Assembly: GCA_910584935.1 (NCBI GenBank)
Contig: CAJUDU010000083.1
Location: 1-9,667 of the forward strand
Direction of reading: 5' to 3'
DNA length: 9,667 nt
Origin: an uncultured Butyricicoccus sp.
Lineage (GTDB): Bacteria; Bacillota; Clostridia; Oscillospirales; Butyricicoccaceae
Under the pieces are notes generated by a model. That model had not been told where the DNA came from, did no database searches, and worked only from the letters and a program-made list of their open reading frames with translations. Below, piece after piece: positions 1-6,089 of the stretch. The position numbers were made by a program, and so were the translations under genes. Each line of letters starts with the position of its first letter. Position 1 is the first letter of the stretch.

Positions 1-149
1 AGGATATGGTCATCTTCATACCAGACAACCATGCCTTCCCCAATCATAGCTGGGGCATTTTCGCGCAGAATACGGATAAACTTCCCGGTTTCGGTTTCCA
101 AAATGACAAAGTTGCCTTCAAACCGGTCAACTGTGGCTCTTTGTTTCAT
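1..149 (-). CDS. DUF3006 domain protein, N-terminal part (runs off left edge)
   Basis: Only the first 49 codons are in the window, from an ATG at 149-147. The visible protein begins MKQRATVDRFEGNFVILETE and continues with a GEGMVVWYEDD segment, the pattern of the small beta-rich DUF3006 family (usually 70-100 aa). Its ATG overlaps the TGA of the upstream hydrolase gene by four bases (ATGA), so translation is probably coupled. DUF3006 genes are commonly found next to secreted or anchored ComEC-like metallo-hydrolases, exactly as here. The biochemical role of the family is not known to me; a partnership with the hydrolase is inferred only from the pairing. Confidence 0.85.
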   Translation of the reverse strand, partial: MKQRATVDRFEGNFVILETETGKFIRILRENAPAMIGEGMVVWYEDDHI

Positions 150-1021
150 GCGGCATTCTCCTTTGCTTTTGGGAGTGTAATGACAATTGTGCCTTTTTCC
201 GTGCTGCGCACATCCCGGATAACAGCGGCATTCAGGTTGACAAGGGTTTGCTGATGGGGGTGCCCATAATCATTGTCTGCGCCACAGGATATGATTGCAG
301 TATGCGCGTAGGTGGCTTTGAGGAAATCCAGCCCAGAAGAAGTTGCGGAACCATGGTGTCCCAACCGGATAATATGACAGCGAATATCGGCGCCGCTGTC
401 CAGCAAATCCTGTTCCACAGGGACTTCTGCATCGCCCATCATCAACACGCGGGTGCCATTCGCTTCAAACATACAGACGATAGACGTATTATTGAGGTTA
501 TCATAGCTAGCATTTTGCGGCGGGCTAAGAAAGTGGAAAAATGCGCCGGAATCAAGTTCCAGCCGTTCCCCAGGTGTGGGGACAAGCACAGAAACGCCTT
601 GTGCTTCCACCATATGCAGCAAGTTTTCATACGTCCGTGTTGTATGCACTGCGCCAGTGGTATAAAACGTATCCACAGGGAATGCGGCAAGGATTGTACT
701 CATACTACCGATATGGTCGGCATGGGGATGGGTCGCAATCACGGCACGCAGCCGGGTGACGCCCTGGCTGGCAAGGTAACTGACCACTCGTTCACCCATT
801 TCCGCAGGACCGGCATCAATCAGCACAGCCTGCCCCTCTGAAAGGAACAAGGTGCAATCCCCCTGCCCGACATCAATAAAGTGGATTGTGGTATCCGCAG
901 AAAAGATAGGGGCAGGGAAATAGTGGAGCAGAAAACTGCCCGCCAGCACAAGCAGGACAAAAACCGCTGCAAAGGGAAGGAAAGCGCGTCTGCGCCTGGG
1001 ACGGCGCATTTTATGTGCCAC
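146..1021 (-). CDS. Membrane-anchored ComEC-like metallo-beta-lactamase-fold hydrolase
   Basis: A 291-residue protein. Residues 4-12 are a basic stretch (KMRRPRRRR) followed by one hydrophobic segment at about 14-34, so it is likely anchored with its catalytic domain outside the cell. The domain then shows the hallmarks of the ComEC/Rec2 C-terminal hydrolase family: HFIDVGQGDC at 47-56, LIDAGP at 67-72, the metal-binding HPHADH at 98-103, a late GDAE, and LGHHGS. The family acts on phosphoester or nucleic-acid substrates, and standalone forms like this one lack the ComEC channel domain, so a direct role in DNA uptake should not be assumed. The start is GTG at 1021, chosen because AAAGGAGGG (1028-1036) sits at good spacing upstream. 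It lies 27 bases after putP with no terminator between, suggesting cotranscription, and overlaps the DUF3006 gene downstream by 4 bases. Confidence 0.9.
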   Translation of the reverse strand: MAHKMRRPRRRRAFLPFAAVFVLLVLAGSFLLHYFPAPIFSADTTIHFIDVGQGDCTLFLSEGQAVLIDAGPAEMGERVVSYLASQGVTRLRAVIATHPHADHIGSMSTILAAFPVDTFYTTGAVHTTRTYENLLHMVEAQGVSVLVPTPGERLELDSGAFFHFLSPPQNASYDNLNNTSIVCMFEANGTRVLMMGDAEVPVEQDLLDSGADIRCHIIRLGHHGSATSSGLDFLKATYAHTAIISCGADNDYGHPHQQTLVNLNAAVIRDVRSTEKGTIVITLPKAKENAA

Positions 1022-1048
1022 AGTATCCCTCCTTTGTTATGCGGAGCA

Positions 1049-2539
1049 TTAATCTTTGCAAGTTTGGTAGGATTCAAATTCAGCAATGATTTTGGGTTCG
1101 GGCGCAGGGGTCAACAGGCTGACAATAATAATGGCAATCAAGCCAAAGCAGAAGCCTGGCACAATTTCATATAAATCAAAGATACCGCCGGAAAGCTGTG
1201 CCCAAACGATGGAAGTCACGCCGCCGACAATAATACCAGCATAAGCGCCAAATTTATTGGTACGTTTCCAGAACAGGGAGCAGAGCACAAGCGGACCAAA
1301 GGCAGCGCCAAAACCAGCCCATGCATAAGATACCAACCCAAGGACGGTACTATTCTGGTCAGTTGCGATAATCGCAGCGATAACAGCGACTGCCATAACA
1401 CAAATGCGGCTGACCCACATCAGTTCCATTGGGGAAGCATTGGGGCGGATTTTATTATGATAAAAGTCTTCAGTAATTGCAGAAGCGGTAACAAGAAGCT
1501 GGCTGTCAGCCGTAGACATGATTGCGGCGAGGATAGCGGAATGGAAAATGCCGCCAATGAATATTGGGAAGATTTTTGACACCATTGTGATATAAATTTC
1601 TTCCTGCTTTGTGCCTTCCAGCAGGATATCGCCGAGGAACATACGCCCGGAAACGCCAATAAGCACAGCAGCAGTTAGAGAAATCACAACCCAAATTGTT
1701 GCAATACGGCGAGACTTTTTGATTGCATCCGGTGATTCAATCCCCATAAAGCGGACAAGGATATGCGGCTGACCAAAATAGCCAAAGCCCCAGGCAACCA
1801 GAGAAATAATTCCTATTGTGGTATAAGGTACATTGGTCTGTCCATCGACAAACATATTTAGGAAATTAGGGTTAAAATCGTTCACTTGATTCAAGAAAGG
1901 CGAAAAGCCACCCATGGATTTGATTGCGATTGTTGGCACAGCAAGCACACAGAAAAACATCAGCAGACCTTGGAAAAAGTCTGTCCAGCAAACGGCAAAG
2001 AAACCGCCGGCAAACGTATAAGAAATGACAACGACAGCGCCGATAATCAGCGCGGCAACATAACTGATGCCAAAGACAGAAGAAAAGAGCGTTGCACAGC
2101 TGACAAAACCAGATGCGGTATAAAATAAGAAGAAAATAAGGATAAATACCGCAGCAATAACAGAAACCATGCCAGAGTGGTCACGGAAACGGTTTTTAAA
2201 GAATTGCGGCAGTGTGATTGCGTCACCAGCGACTTTGGTATATTGGCGCAGGCGTTTTGCAACAAATAACCAGTTGAGGTATGTACCAATACCCAAACCG
2301 ATTGCAATCCAGCCAGCAGAAATGCCGGAGAGATACGCGGCGCCAGGCAAACCCATCAGCAGCCAGCCAGACATATCAGAAGCTTGTGCGGACATAGATA
2401 CGACCCAAGAGCCAAGCTTGCGCCCGCCAAGGAAGTATTCTGTGGTGGTACGGTTCTTGCCATAGAAATACATACCGATGCCAATCATAAACATCAGATA
2501 GCATACAAATGCAAGAATAACAGGTAATTTTGCATACAT
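1049..2539 (-). CDS. putP: Sodium/proline symporter PutP
   Basis: A 496-residue, highly hydrophobic protein of the solute:sodium symporter family, close to the usual PutP length of about 500. It should import proline together with Na+ across the cytoplasmic membrane. Residues 50-66 read SAQASDMSGWLLMGLPG, the strongly conserved TM2 signature; Asp55, Ser57 and Gly58 fall at the same numbers as the functionally important residues of E. coli PutP. A second Na+-site-like motif, MSTADSQLLV, is at 341-350 (E. coli Ser340/Thr341 region). The segment at about 245-268 (SLVAWGFGYFGQPHILVRFM) is also typical. The ATG at 2539 follows an AGGGGGA ribosome site (2551-2557) at slightly long spacing. It appears to be the first gene of an operon with the ComEC-like hydrolase and DUF3006 protein. 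Proline is the expected substrate by family, but related SSS carriers can differ. Confidence 0.95.
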   Translation of the reverse strand: MYAKLPVILAFVCYLMFMIGIGMYFYGKNRTTTEYFLGGRKLGSWVVSMSAQASDMSGWLLMGLPGAAYLSGISAGWIAIGLGIGTYLNWLFVAKRLRQYTKVAGDAITLPQFFKNRFRDHSGMVSVIAAVFILIFFLFYTASGFVSCATLFSSVFGISYVAALIIGAVVVISYTFAGGFFAVCWTDFFQGLLMFFCVLAVPTIAIKSMGGFSPFLNQVNDFNPNFLNMFVDGQTNVPYTTIGIISLVAWGFGYFGQPHILVRFMGIESPDAIKKSRRIATIWVVISLTAAVLIGVSGRMFLGDILLEGTKQEEIYITMVSKIFPIFIGGIFHSAILAAIMSTADSQLLVTASAITEDFYHNKIRPNASPMELMWVSRICVMAVAVIAAIIATDQNSTVLGLVSYAWAGFGAAFGPLVLCSLFWKRTNKFGAYAGIIVGGVTSIVWAQLSGGIFDLYEIVPGFCFGLIAIIIVSLLTPAPEPKIIAEFESYQTCKD

Positions 2540-2550
2540 TGTTTTTTCAG

Positions 2551-2557
2551 TCCCCCT
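2551..2557 (-). promoter_or_regulatory. putP ribosome binding site
   Basis: AGGGGGA read on the minus strand, 11 bases before the putP ATG. It is unusual in being a run of five G rather than AGGAGG, and the spacing is on the long side. It is the only site in this window with a GGGGG core. Confidence 0.6.
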
Positions 2558-2583
2558 AAAAGGCAGTTACTTATTTCACGTTT

Positions 2584-2612
2584 ATTATATCGGAAATGTT
2601 TCTGTAATGCAA
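2584..2612 (-). promoter_or_regulatory. Predicted sigma-A promoter of the putP operon
   Basis: On the minus strand a perfect -10 box TATAAT (2589-2584) is preceded at exactly 17 bases by TTGCAT (2612-2607), which matches the -35 consensus at its first three bases. Predicted start of transcription near 2577 gives a leader of about 38 bases before the putP ATG. The perfect -10 and spacing make this the best candidate in the region. The weak -35 and the flanking direct repeat suggest regulated use. Confidence 0.6.
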
Positions 2613-2623
2613 TATCGGAAATG
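2587..2623. repeat. 12-bp direct repeat with 25-bp period over the putP promoter
   Basis: ATATCGGAAATG occurs at 2587-2598 and again at 2612-2623. One copy overlaps the -10 box and the spacer; the other begins at the upstream edge of the -35 box. The start-to-start distance is 25 bp, about two and a half helical turns. The placement is what would be expected of a pair of operator half-sites, but no regulator is identified. Confidence 0.6.
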
Positions 2624-2850
2624 CAGGTTTTCTTTTTGCATATTTCATTTTCCCCACTATTTGCATCAGAAAAGGCAAAAAAACAGGTATTTTTCGGTAT
2701 GAAAAAAGGGGTATAAGGGATAGAAATTAAAAAATTGTGTTTTTTGAAAAAGATGCGAAACAGGGGGAAACAAATGCCGTAACCGGCAGATGAATATTTA
2801 TAGTTTATCAAGCGCATACTGGTGGTAAATACGCAAAGGGGTGAAAATTT

Positions 2851-3054
2851 ATGAACCGCATTGTATTAACGCTTGTCATCATTGGTGCGCTGAACTGGGG
2901 CATTTTGAGCATTGGCGGGCTGGATTTGGTTGGCTATTTATTTGGCGGGCAAGGTTCCGTAATCAGCCGTATCATTTATGGCATTGTCGGGCTGGCAGGC
3001 ATTTGGGCATGCAGCTTTTATTTCAAACTGCGCAGCAGTTCACAATCTTCTTAA
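2851..3054 (+). CDS. DUF378 family small membrane protein (YuzA-like)
   Basis: A 67-residue protein with two hydrophobic segments at about 4-22 and 37-57. The opening MNRIVLTLVIIGALNWG and the following G-LDLVGYLFGG segment are characteristic of DUF378 (B. subtilis YuzA type), and the length matches the family. It should sit in the cytoplasmic membrane; its function is not established. The ATG is preceded by AAAGGGGTG (2835-2843) at 7 bases, a good ribosome site. A GTG 10 bases earlier opens another frame over the same DNA, but it has no family resemblance and was not used. The gene is transcribed divergently from putP and convergently with the next gene, so it is probably monocistronic. Confidence 0.88.
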   Translation: MNRIVLTLVIIGALNWGILSIGGLDLVGYLFGGQGSVISRIIYGIVGLAGIWACSFYFKLRSSSQSS

Positions 3055-3071
3055 CGTTTTTAGGAACACAG

Positions 3072-3127
3072 AAGCAGCATATCAGGGGTATCTTTATGAT
3101 AAAGGGAAATCCTCAGATATGCTGCTT
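3072..3127. terminator. Large hairpin between convergent genes (terminator-like, no U-tract)
   Basis: Perfect 12-base arms AAGCAGCATATC (3072-3083) and GATATGCTGCTT (3116-3127). The 32-base loop contains a smaller dyad CTTTAT/ATAAAG (3092-3104). It lies 17 bases after the DUF378 stop and about 50 bases past the stop of the opposing gene, a typical place for a bidirectional terminator. Neither side is followed by a proper T-run, so termination efficiency is uncertain. Confidence 0.45.
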
Positions 3128-3177
3128 TGCTGCCAGAGCAGATATTAGACATATTCCATAAGATAAAAAAATAGATT

Positions 3178-3717
3178 TTATATCCAGCTATTTTTCATTT
3201 GCTGCACGATGCCGCTGCACATATAATCAGACATATCCATGGCAAGGCGCTGGCAGATTGGCGCTATATTTGCAAATGCAATATAATTTTTATCCAGCAT
3301 ATTGGTTACAATGCTTTCCAGCAAGTCATTTTGATGGCACAGCATTGCATTCCATTCCGTGGATTTCCAATAAGGGTTTATGTCACATAAAGCCTGGGTG
3401 GTACATTGTGCATTATCCAGCCATTCTTTTTTAATGCAAGCGGTTTGTTCGCTGTTTGCCAGCAAATGTTCAATATAGTTGGCAAATAAGGTATTGCTGT
3501 TTGTCATTGCATCAATAAGCCCTTGGCAGTCAGCCGCTGGATAGATATTAGTAATTATTGTTGCATAGCGTTTGCTCATCGCTTCCAGTTTTGATTTGGC
3601 ATCCGTGCCCAGTGGCGTATCAAATAAGGCATTATTCAAAAATACCAGCTGCCAAAAGATATTTTCCATTGCATAACTGACCATTGCCTGATAGAGCAGA
3701 AATTCTCGTTCATCCAT
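3178..3717 (-). CDS. Small helical protein of unknown function
   Basis: A 179-residue cytoplasmic protein with no signal peptide or membrane segment and a largely alpha-helical look. Residues 113-126 (INPYWKSTEWNAML) and the end (MDMSDYMCSGIVQQM) resemble, from memory, a family of 150-180-residue Firmicute proteins in which an NPYW...EW.ML core is followed by a four-helix-like tail. Some members carry an unsupported acetylglutamate-kinase name in databases; no kinase motif is visible here. The reading frame is open upstream to 3795, but I chose ATG 3717 because AAAGGAAGG lies just before it and because the longer version would run through the upstream terminator. Seven cysteines are scattered without a CxxC pattern. 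I see no clear promoter in the 60 bases upstream. Confidence 0.75.
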   Translation of the reverse strand: MDEREFLLYQAMVSYAMENIFWQLVFLNNALFDTPLGTDAKSKLEAMSKRYATIITNIYPAADCQGLIDAMTNSNTLFANYIEHLLANSEQTACIKKEWLDNAQCTTQALCDINPYWKSTEWNAMLCHQNDLLESIVTNMLDKNYIAFANIAPICQRLAMDMSDYMCSGIVQQMKNSWI

Positions 3718-3775
3718 AATGCAAACCTTCCTTTCACTAATCAGGATATGATAATAAGCAAGGAAAGGGTACTGG

Positions 3776-3809
3776 AAAAAACCACCCTGCATCAATACAA
3801 GGTGGTTTT
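3776..3809 (-). terminator. Intrinsic terminator of the copper amine oxidase-like pseudogene
   Basis: On the minus strand, AAAACCACC (3809-3801) and GGTGGTTTT (3786-3778) form a 9-bp stem with a 14-base loop, ending in a run of six T (3781-3776). It begins 8 bases after the distal stop codon of the interrupted gene at 3817, not after its premature stop, which supports the view that the whole 3817-4473 frame was once one gene. Confidence 0.8.
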
Positions 3810-3816
3810 GATTTGT

Positions 3817-4473
3817 TTATTTGGCGCATTTATTACATGGCGTAAGCCCACTATTTTGCGCTTTTTCCAACGTTGTTGGGGTTGAGTTTTTGGCACCGCA
3901 AGTTTCGATTAAATGATATCGTTTACCAGTTGGTGTTACCCATACTGTATCTTGTAAACCTGATGTGGGAGTTACTTGCTCAGATGAGTTGGAGGGGGAT
4001 TCCGGAACAGAAGGTTTTGTTGGTGTAGTTGGTTCAGTTGGTGTTTCTGGTACAGGTGTTGTGACTTGCGGTTTAGTGGCTATGTAAACAGATTGGGTTT
4101 CACCATCCCATTACACATCGGCTTTCAAAGCTTCTGAAACAAACCGTGTCGGCACAAATGTCCGGTTGTTGATGGCTGTTGCAGGTACATCCAGTGTTTT
4201 CGCCTCACCATTTACCATTGCAGTAGTTTGGTTTAGCGTGATTGCAACTGTAATACCTTCCTTTTCGGCTGTAGCAGTCTGTGTTTCCGCATTCCAGTCA
4301 ACTTTTGTGTTCAATGCTTCAAAAATAATACGCATCGGTACCAGTACACGGTTTTCAATCACAACTGGTTCAGGGTCAGGGGAAAGCTTATTGTCATCCA
4401 CATATAGGGATATTGCTGATGCCTGCGATATCAGCATAACCAAAGCGAAAAATAGGGATGTAATTTTTTTTAT
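3817..4473 (-). pseudogene. Secreted copper amine oxidase-like domain protein, broken by a lost start codon and an in-frame TAA
   Basis: One continuous frame of 218 codons plus stop, damaged twice. Behind AGGAGG the expected ATG of a signal peptide (KKITSLFFALVMLISQASA) reads ATA (4473-4471). Codon 121 is TAA (4113-4111), in the middle of the motif ALKADV-stop-WDGETQSVYI where the family has a sense codon (usually K, E or Q). Before the stop, residues about 24-66 and 70-120 form the repeated copper amine oxidase N-terminal-like domain (RVLVPMRIIFEALNTKVDW; NNRTFVPTRFVSEAL), common in secreted Firmicute proteins and not itself an oxidase. After the stop the same frame encodes a Pro/Thr/Glu-rich linker and a C-terminal TPTGKRYHL...C...PCNKC module with three cysteines, zinc-ribbon-like. 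Promoter, ribosome site and terminator are intact, so decay is recent or the gene is recoded. A shorter product from TTG 4443 or ATG 4437 is possible but has no ribosome site and only half a signal peptide. Confidence 0.8.
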
Positions 4474-4482
4474 AATATTAGA

Positions 4483-4488
4483 CCTCCT
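4483..4488 (-). promoter_or_regulatory. Consensus ribosome site facing a non-ATG codon
   Basis: AGGAGG on the minus strand. ATT lies 6 bases downstream (4476-4474) and ATA 9 bases downstream (4473-4471), both in frame with the signal peptide. No ATG, GTG or TTG occurs at usable distance. It therefore fixes where translation used to begin, and where it may still begin weakly from ATT or ATA. Confidence 0.8.
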
Positions 4489-4499
4489 CTTTTTTCGTG

Positions 4500-4528
4500 A
4501 TTATACCATAATAATTCAGATAATTCAA
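4500..4528 (-). promoter_or_regulatory. Sigma-A promoter with extended -10 for the interrupted gene
   Basis: Minus strand: TTGAAT (4528-4523) is followed after exactly 17 bases by TATAAT (4505-4500), preceded by TGG, giving a perfect extended -10 (TGGTATAAT). It points straight at the AGGAGG site at 4488-4483, so the transcript leader would be very short. This is the best promoter in the window. Confidence 0.75.
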
Positions 4529-4529
4529 T

Positions 4530-4796
4530 CATTTTTACATATATCACACATTTAGATTTATTCTTGCATAGTATGTTTATTAACAATGCATGGTGTTTTA
4601 TGGAGTGATTTTCTGCCACAGCGCAGCGCTGGCCCAGGGAAAGTAAATAATCATCGATAAGCCTGTCCCGTTTCAAAGCTGCTCAGACTTGCGCAATTTC
4701 ACCCAAAGGAATAAGCCAATTTGTATTTTGGTCACCATAACTCCCAAATGCATAGGTAAAGGATTTGTCATCCTGTACTATCTTTTTCAGTAATCT
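4530..4796 (-). other. AT-rich gap with a possible coding remnant
   Basis: No intact gene lies between 4529 and 4934. One minus-strand frame is open from 4796 down to about 4600 except for a TGA at 4685-4683, and reads like protein: DDKSFTYAFGSYGDQNTNWL, then IPLGEIAQV, the stop, and AALKRDRLIDDYLLSLGQR. The segment at 4610-4690 is richer in G+C than its surroundings. There is no ribosome site or usable start. I do not recognise a family; it may be the debris of a lost gene or chance. The stretch 4797-4882 is AT-rich with nothing I can identify. Confidence 0.25.
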
Positions 4797-4882
4797 TTAA
4801 CAGAATAAACGTGCAATTTGATGTTTAGTTTAATTCTAATAAAAAACGATTATATAAAGCTATATTACTTTACTATTGCGGT

Positions 4883-4921
4883 CATAACGCAGGGCAGTAA
4901 AGGTTATTGCCCTGCGTTATG
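4883..4921. terminator. Long perfect hairpin downstream of the feoB fragment
   Basis: Perfect 14-base arms CATAACGCAGGGCA (4883-4896) and TGCCCTGCGTTATG (4908-4921). The 11 bases between can extend the stem by one G-T and three A-T pairs, leaving a 3-base AGG loop. It begins 13 bases after the feoB stop codon, where a terminator is expected, but no T-run follows on the minus strand. It could stop or stabilise the 3' end of the feoB message. Confidence 0.5.
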
Positions 4922-4934
4922 AAAGTGATAAATT

Positions 4935-5951
4935 TTACAAAAATATGGAAACAAAATTCACAATCCCACAGCAAAGAATACCTAAAATGGTTGGTAAGAC
5001 GATTGATAATAATGTCCATTTCAAGCTTCCAGTTTCTTTATGGATTGTCAGGCATGTTGTGGAACATGGCCAATGGAATAATGAAAATAAAATAAAACAC
5101 AATGCTGTTTTTGCTGTCCAGCCGTTTGCAATCAAAAGCGCTGCCAAATCTGAAAGGGAACTGGTTTCTACCAATGTGCCAACTGATAAATATCCCATTA
5201 AAGTAAGTGGAAGCACAATTTCATTTGCAGGGAAACCTAAGATAAAGGCAAATAAAACAACGCCATCTAATCCCAAACAACGTGCAAATGGGTCAAGGGC
5301 TTCAGCACATAAGGTCAGCAGAGGTGTTTCGGAAAAGCTGACATTGCCCATAAGCCAGATAATCAATCCCGCAGGGATGGCCACAATCACAGCACGCCCC
5401 AGAACAAATAAAGTGCGGTCAAAGACAGACCGTATGATGACCTGACCAACTTGTGGGCAGCGGTATGGCGGCAGCTCCAAGGCAAAAGAACTAGGTGTGC
5501 CTTTTAAAATTGTAGCAGACAATAAACGGGAAACCAACAAGGTTGTAAATATACCGATTACAATAATAAAAGTCAGTAGCAATGCGCTAAATGCTGTGCC
5601 ATATTTGTTAATATTCATCCCTGTAAAGAAGATTGCCAGCAAAGAAATCATGGCTGGAAAACGACCATTGCATGGTACAAAAGAATTGGTGAGGATTGCA
5701 ATCAGCCGTTCGCGTGGAGAATCAATAATCCGGCATCCAATTACGCCCGCTGCATTACAACCAAACCCCATGCACATTGTCAACGCCTGCTTGCCACAAG
5801 TACGTGCTTTACAAAAGGCATGGTCTAAATTAAATGCAACACGCGGTAAATAACCGACATCTTCTAAAAGGGTGAATAATGGAAAGAAAATTGCCATTGG
5901 TGGCAGCATCACAGAAACGACAGCGGTAATCACTTCTATTTGTTGTACCAC
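4935..5951 (-). pseudogene. feoB: FeoB ferrous iron transporter, C-terminal permease fragment
   Basis: The frame encodes 338 residues matching only the membrane part of FeoB, normally 650-800 residues. The N-terminal GTPase domain (G1-G5 motifs), the GDI region and the first membrane segments are absent. FeoB-like sequence starts at about residue 10 (VVSVMLPPMAIFFPLFTLLE), runs through the first Gate region (ALTMCMGFGCNAAGVIGCR, then SPRERLIAILTN and PCNGRFP) and reaches a normal-looking C terminus (LFHWPCSTTCLTI...). The first possible start, GTG 5951, follows a TAA directly and has no ribosome site. A strong terminator lies only 7 bases upstream of it, so the fragment is probably not expressed. 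FeoB imports Fe2+ and needs its G domain, so this copy should be inactive. Its break point adjoins the prophage-side sequence, suggesting disruption by integration. It could instead be the remnant of a deletion. Confidence 0.85.
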
Positions 5952-5957
5952 TTAAGC

Positions 5958-6004
5958 AAAAAAGCAAAAACCCTGCTGCGTGATCAGTGCAGCAAGGCTT
6001 TTGC
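5958..6004 (-). terminator. Strong intrinsic terminator between the radical SAM gene and the feoB fragment
   Basis: Minus strand: CCTTGCTGC (5997-5989) pairs with GCAGCAGGG (5979-5971) around a 9-base loop. The stem can extend outward because GCAAAAG (6004-5998) faces TTTTTGC (5970-5964). T-runs at 5970-5966 and 5963-5958 follow. It can terminate both the phage late operon, whose last stop is at 6127, and the short transcript predicted from the promoter at 6061-6066. It would also isolate the feoB fragment from upstream transcription. Confidence 0.85.
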
Positions 6005-6054
6005 GTTATGGTAAATAAAAGCTTGAACTGCATAGGATTTGGGGGATCCCATGC
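5958..6054 (-). ncRNA. Candidate small RNA of about 95 nt
   Basis: The promoter at 6061-6066 predicts a start near 6054 and the terminator ends near 5958, so the unit is self-contained. The RNA would begin with an 8-bp hairpin (CATGGGAT 6053-6046 with ATCCTATG 6038-6031, one G-U pair) that displays a C-rich loop CCCCCAA, then an AU-rich single-stranded middle, then the terminator hairpin. This matches the general form of Firmicute regulatory RNAs with C-rich seed loops. A 22-codon frame starting at ATG 6052 (MGSPKSYAVQAFIYHNAKAL and two more residues) ends at 5984; it has no ribosome site and would be nearly leaderless, so coding is unlikely. No known RNA family is recognised; the call rests only on promoter, fold and terminator. 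Confidence 0.4.
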
Positions 6055-6060
6055 GATTAC

Positions 6061-6089
6061 ACTATACCACATATTTCGACCTTTGTGTG
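6061..6089 (-). promoter_or_regulatory. Extended -10 promoter with poor -35, probably activator-dependent
   Basis: Minus strand TGGTATAGT carries an extended -10 box (TATAGT at 6066-6061, one mismatch to TATAAT). At 17 bases the -35 position reads CACACA (6089-6084), matching the consensus only in its last three bases. The weak -35 is overlapped by Spo0A-type boxes, which is the arrangement of Spo0A-activated sigma-A promoters. Confidence 0.5.

Larger units (their letters stand above)
2540..2850. other. Intergenic region between divergent putP and DUF378 genes
   Basis: A 311-base non-coding stretch, rich in A and T with many homopolymer runs. The left end holds the putP ribosome site, promoter and a 12-bp direct repeat (annotated separately). 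A small perfect dyad TGCCG/CGGCA with a 4-base loop is at 2775-2788. No convincing sigma-A promoter for the plus-strand DUF378 gene could be picked; TATAGT at 2799-2804 lacks a partner -35 box. Confidence 0.6.

Noticed and set aside
248..841. Long plus-strand open frame of 197 codons inside the hydrolase gene
   Set aside because: It is antisense to a well-supported family member, has no ribosome site and no recognisable domain; it is a shadow of codon bias in the true gene.
2494..2817. Minus-strand open frame of 107 codons upstream of putP
   Set aside because: It covers the putP promoter and start, is composed of low-complexity Phe/Lys/Ile-rich sequence and has no family match or ribosome site.
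2791..2820. Possible sporulation sigma-E-like promoter for the DUF378 gene (ATA, 18-base spacer, CATACT)
   Set aside because: Only the first part of the -10 consensus matches and the -35 motif is three bases; chance matches of this quality are frequent in AT-rich DNA.
4470..4676. 68-codon minus-strand open frame over the interrupted gene's promoter
   Set aside because: It runs through a perfect extended -10 promoter and a ribosome site and lacks its own ribosome site; only its upstream part is retained, as a possible remnant.
4883..6010. 9-bp CATAACGCA repeated in the same minus-strand orientation on both sides of the feoB fragment (4921-4913 and 6010-6002) as possible att or transposon ends
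   Set aside because: Both copies are parts of hairpin stems with different continuations, there is no transposase, and the repeat is too short to support mobility without its partner sites.
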